Of a stretch of DNA of 64,000 nucleotides, positions 56,495 through 64,000 are shown piece after piece. The position numbers and the translations under genes were made by a program. The first letter of the stretch is position 1, and every line of letters begins with the position of its first letter. The notes below the pieces were generated by a model. The model worked only from the letters and a program-made list of their open reading frames with translations, did no database searches and was not told the DNA's origin. The DNA is from Chimonanthus salicifolius (lineage: Eukaryota > Streptophyta > Magnoliopsida > Laurales > Calycanthaceae): NCBI GenBank assembly GCA_013350335.1, contig CM023535.1:30181631-30245630 (forward strand), given 5' to 3'.

Positions 56495-57530
56495 TTAGTG
56501 GGGTTCGACCATACACCATGGCCGAACCCTACTAATTAGGTTTATGGGTCCCATTTTAATCCATTGACATTTCGATCACCTAAGTCTAAAAACCAGCCAC
56601 CTTAGGCTTTATTTAACTATAAACAAGTTTATTACTTTAAGCCCTTAAGTCCATGATCATCTTCCATGGGGTCTTAAACTTGGCCATTATTTACGGTTTT
56701 GCCACTACTCCTCCATGGTTAGACTCTCAGGTCATTTCTCCATTCTTAGGTCCATAGTTGATCCATAATCTTGGATCCATTTATGACCCATCAACCATGA
56801 CACAAAATTATAAAAAACCAGCCCTTTATTTAATCTAATTCCCATCAATTAATCCATATGCATATACCTTAATCTTAGTCCATCAATTGGTTCACAAAAT
56901 GGGTCCATTTATGTCTCATTAACCATGACACAACAACATTAGAATTTAGCCATTTAATTAACCTAGTCTCCATTCATTTAAACACATACATAACACCAAA
57001 TTTAATCCATAAATTGATCCATAAATGGGTCATGGGTTCGGCCATACACCATGGCCGAACCCATGATGTTTCTTTCCCCATTTTTTTTAGGTCTACATAC
57101 ATCATTTAGTTCCATCACAAGTCTCTCCATTGAGAGAACCTAAACCATACATTCAATTCATCATTCCTTAATCATATTTAAGTCCATTAATTTAGCCACA
57201 TTCCCATTACAACTATCAACATTAGGTTCACTTTGGTTCATCAACACTACCAACATTCCCCATTTATTTTTCCATTATTTTACACCCACTAAATCCACCA
57301 TTTCATCACCATAGGGTTCACTTTCATCCACCATTTTTGAGGCCATTGAAATCACCAATATTTCCCATGATTTTTTCCTCATTTAAATCCCTTTAAAGAA
57401 TCACTCACATTCATTCATTTAAAGCCCTAAGATCATTAACCACCCTCCATGTATTCCATTCTTTAAAACCCTAAAAAAATCATACCTCATTTACCATGGG
57501 GTTCAGCCATACTACATGGCCGAACCCTAT
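56495..57530 (-). repeat. GGTTCGGCCAT palindromes in S3
   Basis: Units near 56502, 57030-57066 (perfect 16-bp arms, loop ACACC) and 57498. The loop ACACC is the reverse complement of GGTGT in plus-oriented copies. Confidence 0.9.
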
Positions 57531-57917
57531 GGCCCATGATTTCCTTCAAATCTTATATACATCCATGCTTAAAACAATTCTTAATACCAATGTCCTTAAT
57601 GCATTTTCTTTTCTTAACCTAATTTACCCATTAGGGTTTTGTCCATTTTTCATCCTTACTTCATCTTTTGGATGGATTTAAATCCAAGGCCCATAACACT
57701 TTGGCCACCAACCAATCCAAGAAATGGATTCCATGCTCTCTCCTTAACCCTAAAAAAAAATAACTTCTTGTTTAAGAATTACTTACAATCCGACGTCTCC
57801 TCCGGTTTTTCTTCCTCCTCTTGGACTCCTTGGCCTTCTTTCTTCTTCTTCACCTTGATCTTTGGGTCAAGATGCTTGATCAAGATGAAACCTCAACACT
57901 TGGGTTCGGCCAAGGTA

Positions 57918-60900
57918 TATAATGGCCCGAAATTTTTAAATCAATAAATATGTGGTTATTATTTATTTTAATGGTGAAAATGGGAAATTTGATGGAATAA
58001 ATGGTAAATGGACCAAAATTTGGACAAAGGCCCAACTCGGGCCCAATGGATTAGGATTGGATTTAAATTCATTTAAGGGGTCAATGATGGTCAATTGGGC
58101 CAAGGATGGTCAAATTGGGCCCAATACCCACTTGGGACCCAATGGATTAAGATAATGTAAGCCCTAAGATAAATGGGTATGGATAAATGTAATTGGGCCA
58201 TGGGCCCAATGAGGATCCACTTGGTTGGAATGGACTTAGTTAAAGCTAAATCACCTAAGTTGGTGATGGAATTAGACCAAGGTGATGTGGCCAATTGGGA
58301 CCCACCTCCACCTCACCAAGTGAGGTGGCGTGTGGACCAAGAGTTGGTGGGGCCGGCCACCATGGTTGACTTGGTCAACCATGGGTGGATACATGGAGGA
58401 AATTTAAGGAAAGGTAATTAGATTAAATAAGAAATAATTAACCTAGGCTAAGGATTTAATTAATCACATTAGTTAAGTTGGTCAAATAAGTCAAATGGTG
58501 GTTTTTAACAAGCACAAACAACCCAAAGAAACACACCAACTTGGCTTGGTGGTGGTTATCCCAACCAGCACCATAAAGCAAGAAAAATATCCTATGTGTT
58601 AGGTGGGAAGAATTAATGATAGAATGTAACATAAGCAACCAAAGGAGATAAGATGGGTTTTCATCTTATCCCATCCTCACCTTTTCCATCGGTGCTCTTT
58701 CACTCTTTTCCTCTCTTGTTCTCTCCACCACCTCCCTCACCTCCAAGGAAAGAAAGGAGAAGAAAGCCAAAGTGAAGAGAAGAAGAAAAGAAAAGAAGAA
58801 AAGAGAGAAGAAGTATAAGTATAAACCTCCACCTCAAGATCAAAACTTGAGACCTTCCCTCCCCCATCTCTCTCTCTCTCAATCTATCTCCATCATTGGC
58901 CGACCCAAGCTTGGAGGTTTTTCATCTTAATCAAGCCCATCTTGGCCGATCAAACAAGGAGAAGAAGAAGGTAGAAGGCTAAGGAAGCCGACGGGAGTGG
59001 CAGAAGTCAGAGGAGGCGTCGGATTATAAGTATTTTCTTAAACAAGAAATTTTGGATTTTTAGGGTTTAAGATTTGGGATTCATTTTGTAAATTTAATGG
59101 TGGCCAAATGATTTTATGCCATGGATTTTAAATCCATCAATTTGAAAGGTGGAAAGTGGAGGAAACCCTAATGGATAAATTAGGGTTAGGGAAAGAAAAA
59201 AAAAATGGAAGCATGGAGAATGTTTATAATTTCTAGGGTTGTAAATAATTGAATGTGGTGAATTTTGTAAAGAGGTTTTAAAGGAGAGAATCATAGGAGA
59301 TGGAAGATAATTTTAATGACCTCAAAAAGAATGGTTTAGGGTTTTAAGTGTTTAATGATCAAATGTTGGTAATTTTTTTAAAGGGATTGTAAATGAGGAA
59401 TTGATGGGAGATATGAATAATTTTGTGGCCTTAAAAGAAATGAATGAATGAAGATTGGACCATGAACCCTATGGTGATCCAATGGTAGATTAATGGTTAT
59501 GAATTATGGAAAAATAAATGGGAAATGTGGGTGGTGTTGATGGACAAAAAGGGACCCAATGTTATTAGTTGTAATGGAAATATGGTTAAGTTTATGGACT
59601 TGAAGGTGATTAAGAATGATGATTTAAATGTATAAATTAAACCCTTCATGGAAGGGCTTGTGATGGGTACAAATGTAGTAAATAGGCCTAAGAAAATAAT
59701 GGGAAATTGGGATGGACTAAGTATTTTGGAACCATGGAAAACAAATGGGGAATGTAGCTAAGTTGATGGACTCAAAATATATTTAATGTTGGTGGTTTTG
59801 GAATGTACCAAAATGAACCTAGTGTTGATATTTGTAATGGACCCCAATGTAGTAAAAGATGAGGGTTTAAGTGTGTGAATTAAACCCCTTCATGGAGGGA
59901 CTTGTGATAAATTCAAATGTGTAACAATGGATCCAAGAAAAATGGGAAAAGGACACCATGGTTTCGGCCATGGTGTATGGCCGAACCCATGGCTCATTTG
60001 TGAGCCTTTTGATGGGTTAGATTGGAGTATGAATGTGTTTAAATTGATTGGGATTAGGTTAAATTAAGGACTCATTTTTAATGAGTTCATGTTATGGTTG
60101 ATAGGTCACTAATAGATCAAAGTTATGGATCAATTTTGGACTTAAGTGTGGCTAAGTTAATAGACTTTAATGTGATTAAGGGTGATGATTCAAATGTGTA
60201 AATAGGCCAAAGAAAGAATGGGGTAAAGACATCATGGGTTCGGCCATGGTGTATGGCCGAACCCATGACCCATTTGTGGGTAAAATTATGGATTAAAATT
60301 TGGTATTATGTGTGGGAGAAATGAATGAGAGTCAGAGTATTTAAATACCTAATTTTTCTAGTGTAGTTATGTTATGGGTAATAATACATCAATGGACCCA
60401 TTTTGTGAACCAATTAAGGCCTAAGATTAATGTGTATTTGTAAGTTAGGCTAATTAAGTGGTTAATTGCTAATCTTCTTATGTCATGATTAATGAGACAT
60501 CAATGGACCCATTTTTGTGAACCAATGGATAGGCTAAGATTAAAGTCTATGGATATGCTTTAGTTAATGGGAATTAGGTTAAGATATGGTTGTATCTCAT
60601 GATTGGTAAGTGTATGGATCAATTATGAATAAAGGGAATGAGTGGATAATGGACTCATTGTGGTTTAAATGCATGATGTAAACCCCATGGAAAGATTTGA
60701 TGAATTGGGTATTTTGAACCCATGATCCATTAGCCATTTAAAGGGTTAAGTATGGGGTTGTGTATGGGTTTAAAGGAATAAGGGTTAGGTCAATAAAAAG
60801 GATTAATTTTATGATCACATGATATGATTGCTAGGTCATTAACGGACCTAAGTTATGGATCATTAATGGGTCTAAGTTATGGATCCATTATAGACCGTAA

Positions 60901-62450
60901 TGTATGTGGAAGAGGGAATGAATTATCCATGGAAGGTTAATGGCAAAACCGTAAATATTGGCCAAAATGAGGAAAACCCACTAAGACATGATGTATGGGC
61001 TTAGAAATGGGTAAAACATGGACTAATTGTTAATATGTAATAAGGTACCGGACATCGCAAACGGTACACGGGTCGGCGACCGGGTCTATCGGCGGAAACG
61101 AAAGAAAGAACGCTAGTCGGTATTTGGTAGGATTCTAACCTTTTGTAAGCCATGGATTGAGTGATGGTTTCTTTGAATTATTTTGGAAATTATATGGTTT
61201 GTTTTAAGATTGGTTTTGAATTATGTATTATGTAGGGGTTTTTGCTTGATTTATTCTGGTAAGCATATGAGTGGTTTAAAATGGATTTTAAGGCTATGAT
61301 GTGATTATTGAGGCTTTGCCTGATCTACTTTTGATAATCAAGTTATATGTTTTACTGATGGGATTTTTAAATGTCATGGTTTGTTATTATATTCATTACA
61401 TGGCATATGGCATCTACATCTCATGCAGGGCATGGGAAGGATATGACAGGGGAAGGATGAAATGAAACCGGAGTCCATGCTCCATCGGCCCGACCGATAA
61501 ACAACCATGGGGATATTCTGATGTGTTTGATTCATCAGGGAGGTTACTATGGGCTCTATGATATGTTGATAAGGTTATTCAAACAAGAATGTTACTATGT
61601 GTTATTATACCTTGATGATGGTTTTTCCATCAAGGGGGATGTTGTATTTAATGTTATACCTTGATGATGGTTCTTCCATCAAGGGGGATGCCTAGTGTGG
61701 ACCGCATCTCGATGAGGCTTTTCCATCAAGAGGGTCATGGCACGATGATGGTATGGATTTTATTTGGAACACTATGTATAGTTGAAAAGGGACATTGTAC
61801 AATGATGATGAGATTGATGGGTGGGATTCATGACATAGAACACCCATTACATGACATTGCCCAAAGTGCATGGTTTTATTATAATATTATCTATATGCTT
61901 TGTTATCACTAATCCATGTGTTAGCCCTACTCGGAGTCCTACTGGGCGCGTTGTCTAATGCCCTACTTCTACCCTAGCTGATGACGCAGGAGGTGGCTAA
62001 GCGGAACGACGAGACGAGAGCCAAGCTGAGGAGCTTGGAAAGGCGTGCTAGATAGTTTACTAATGTTTATTTTGGATAATGTAATTTGAAATAGTTTAGC
62101 TTGTCGGAAATGTAATATTTTAGACTTATTGCTATGTTTTGGATTTTGTGGTAGACGTATGATGTTATGGCATTTTGGTAATTAAATAATGAAATCTTCC
62201 CTGCTATCTAGAAATATTGGTAGGATGGTATCTAATTGTCATTCCGCATTTAATGTATTATTCCTCGAGCTTACTTCTACGGGCGAACCATTCTCCGTGG
62301 ACTCCGTTCCACGCACCCGTAGGGTTAGCCAGTTAAGGGCCGGGCTTTAGAAGCTCGGACTTAACTCGCGTCGTGACATTCGCGCCCTTTGTCACTTCTT
62401 ATAAAAAAAAAAATAGACTCTGATTTCGGTGAAAAGGGGCTGGCGTTACA
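57918..62450 (+). mobile_element. Solo LTR S4 (TK family, plus) inside S3
   Basis: Starts TATAATGGCCCGAAATTT (the TG of the family start is mutated to TA) and ends GGGGCTGGCGTTACA at 62450. TSD AGGTA is perfect (57913-57917 and 62451-62455). 4533 bp, the longest LTR in the window. The palindromes are sparse: 59960-59992 and 60233-60267 (perfect 15-bp arms). Terminal stems TACGGG (62278-62283) / CCCGTA (62316-62321) and CGTGGA (62296-62301) / TCCACG (62308-62313). Extra copies of GTAGTAAA/ATGGA-type AT-rich sequence (59300-60900) make it longer than the others. Confidence 0.94.
61467..61740 (+). repeat. Hairpin units in S4
   Basis: One CCGGAG...CTCC unit (61467-61510), then three or four copies of CTTGATG...CATCAAG(G/A)GGG (about 61611, 61660 and 61710). 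Here the second hairpin, not the first, has been multiplied. Confidence 0.88.
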
Positions 62451-63414
62451 AGGTAGGGTTAGATTTGAGAGAGAGGGGAAGAATGGAGATGAGAAAGATG
62501 TCTCAAGGTCTTTGTCTTGAGGTGGAGGGCCAAGTCTTGCTCTTTCTTCTCTTCTCTTCTTCTTCTTTTCTCCTTAGCTTTCTTCTTCCTTGTTTCCTCG
62601 GTGTAGGGACGGTTTGAGAGGGCAAGAGAGGGAGGACGTGTGAAAGAGTTAGATGGAATGGAGAGAATGAGATGAAAAAGTCATCTCATCTCTTGGTTGC
62701 TTAAGATATACTCCACATTAACTCCTCCCACCAACCCACCTAAGATATTTTCCATGCTTTATGGTGGTTGTTGGGATAACCACCACCATGCCAACGTTGG
62801 TGTGTTTGAGAATAAGATGGCTTTTGGTCTTTCATCTTTGACCACCTTTTTTATTAGCTTAATTAATTTATTAATTAAATCATTAGGTTAATTAATTCCC
62901 ATTTAACTTAATTCCATTTGCTTAAATTCCCTTCATGCATACACCCATGGTTGACCAATTCAACCATGGTGGCCAGCCCCACCAATCCTTGGTCCACACG
63001 CCACCTCACTTGGTGAGGTGGAGGTGGGTCCCATTTGGCCATGTCACCTAGGTTTTAAATAAATTCCAACTTAGGTGATTTAATTAAATCCATTTCAACT
63101 ACTTGGATCACCATTGGGCCCATGGCCCAATCACACTCACCTCCGACCCATTTACCTTAGAGCTTACACTATCTTGACCCATTGGGTCCCAAATGGGTAT
63201 TGGGCCCAATTTGACCATCCTTGGCCCAATTGACCATCATTGACCATTTAAATGATTTTAAATCCAATCCATGGTCCATTGGGCCATACTTGGGCCTTTG
63301 TCCATATTTTTGATCCATTTACCATCTACTCCATTAAATTTCCAATTTCCACCATTTAAAATAAATAATAACCACATATACCTTGATTTATAAATTCCGG
63401 GCCATTACACATAG

Positions 63415-64000
63415 CAGCAAATCAAACATTCATCCATGTAATTCCAACTTGGTCTAAGTCCCAAAAATGCACTATGTGGGGTTCGGCCATACCCATGGCC
63501 GAACCTCACCTATTTACAATTTTGCGACTATACACTCCTTTACTTAATTTTCCTTTAAAAACCAAAGTACATCACCAAAACACCTTAGTGGGGTTCGGCC
63601 ATGCACCATGGCCGAACCCCCCATCTTTATTTGGTCCTTTAAGTCCCTCATACATGTATCTCATTTGCTTAATTTCATTATGAATTGATCACCAAGTCCA
63701 TCAATTGACAATTGGTGGGGTTCGGCCACATAGCATGGCCGGACCTCACCCTAGAGATTTTAATCCCATGTTTCATCATCTTTCATGTTTAATCCCCTTA
63801 GTACTAAGTCCATAGTTGACATATGTGATTTCGAAATCATAAGCATATACCATTCATTATCATAATCCATTTATCCACCAAAACAGTCCATGGGGTTCGG
63901 CCATACATATAGCCGAAACCAATGGTTCTCTTAACACAATAATTCCATCAATTATATACATAATAGGTTCTATATTTTAACCATGAAAACTACATGATTC
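63415..64000 (-). mobile_element. LTR X, right part (runs off the window)
   Basis: It continues X after S3. GGTTCGGCCAT palindromes near 63479, 63593, 63720 and 63896, as expected downstream (in LTR orientation) of the donor segment, which would lie beyond the window. Confidence 0.85.

Larger units (their letters stand above)
55184..63409 (-). mobile_element. Solo LTR S3 (TK family, minus), with S4 inside
   Basis: Starts TGTAACACCCGCCCC and ends TTCCGGGCCATTACA, the reverse of the TK-type LTR start. TSD CATAG is perfect (55179-55183 and 63410-63414). Pieces are 55184-57917 and 62456-63409, about 3.7 kb in all. Terminal double stem TACGTGTG (55323-55330) / CACACGTA (55359-55366) enclosing CGTGGA (55331-55336) / TCCACG (55343-55348). 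Minus-strand GTAAGT at 57781-57786. No internal region remains. Confidence 0.95.

Noticed and set aside
58700..58882. Minus-strand hydrophobic frame with a membrane-like stretch
   Set aside because: It is the complement of a GA-rich segment before the donor-like site in S4; the same segment in other LTRs is not open.

Overview
The window is repeat-rich plant nuclear DNA, most likely from a large-genome flowering plant. I find no cellular protein gene, tRNA gene or rRNA gene. Almost every base can be assigned to Ty3/gypsy LTR retrotransposon sequence, in nested layers whose order can be read from 5-bp target-site duplications (TSDs). The evidence for a plant is the initiator-Met-tRNA primer site (TGGTATCAGAGC), a pol order of protease, RT, RNase H, integrase and chromodomain-like tail (Tekay/Del-type chromovirus), very long LTRs (about 2.9-4.5 kb) and a TRIM element. 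The species cannot be read from the sequence.

Layout. 1-22 and 3605-6371 are one plus-strand LTR (L0), split by a minus-strand solo LTR (S1, 23-3599, TSD GAACC). 6372-8149 is the 3' part of a D-family LTR. 8150-9363 is a second D-family LTR end followed by primer site, leader and a broken gag start (E1). 9364-11133 is a truncated minus LTR (M1) inside that gag. 11134-15021 is the 5' part of a plus LTR (P1), fused by deletion to 15022-26254, the only element with a nearly full gag-pol (TK, all reading frames broken). Its 3' LTR (21864-26254) carries a minus-strand TRIM (22598-23185, TSD AAACC).

26255-53823 is a single D-family LTR seen in pieces (26255-27104, 35689-36026, 52315-53823). It was interrupted by N1, a non-autonomous plus element with both LTRs (27105-35683, TSD GAGCA), and by V, another LTR (36027-52314, TSD GTTCA). 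V is split by N2, a non-autonomous minus element (36892-50273, TSD CCTAT/CCAAT). N2's right LTR is split by solo LTR S2 (44069-47480, TSD CACCC). 53824-54133 is the only stretch I cannot assign to a repeat. 54134 to the end is a minus LTR (X) that runs off the window. X is split by minus solo LTR S3 (55184-63409, TSD CATAG), which is split in turn by plus solo LTR S4 (57918-62450, TSD AGGTA).

What stands out is the LTR architecture. Apart from V and the TRIM, the LTR families differ in primary sequence but keep the same ordered set of inverted-repeat modules: GGAGTTTCATC palindromes near the 5' end; a CT-rich stretch and a GTAAGT-like site; an array of GGTTCGGCCAT/ATGGCCGAACC palindromes (TCAGTCGACTGA ones are added in D); tandem CGGAG/CTCCG hairpins paired with CTTGATG/CATCAAG hairpins; a GGGCGCGTT/AACGCCC hairpin; and a two-helix structure followed by a long hairpin in the last 200 bp. 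Several stems differ between families by paired, compensatory changes. The second unusual item is a small protein with CCHC zinc knuckles encoded where gag should be in the non-autonomous elements N1 and N2. All element boundaries come from reading termini and TSDs by eye; no database or alignment was available.
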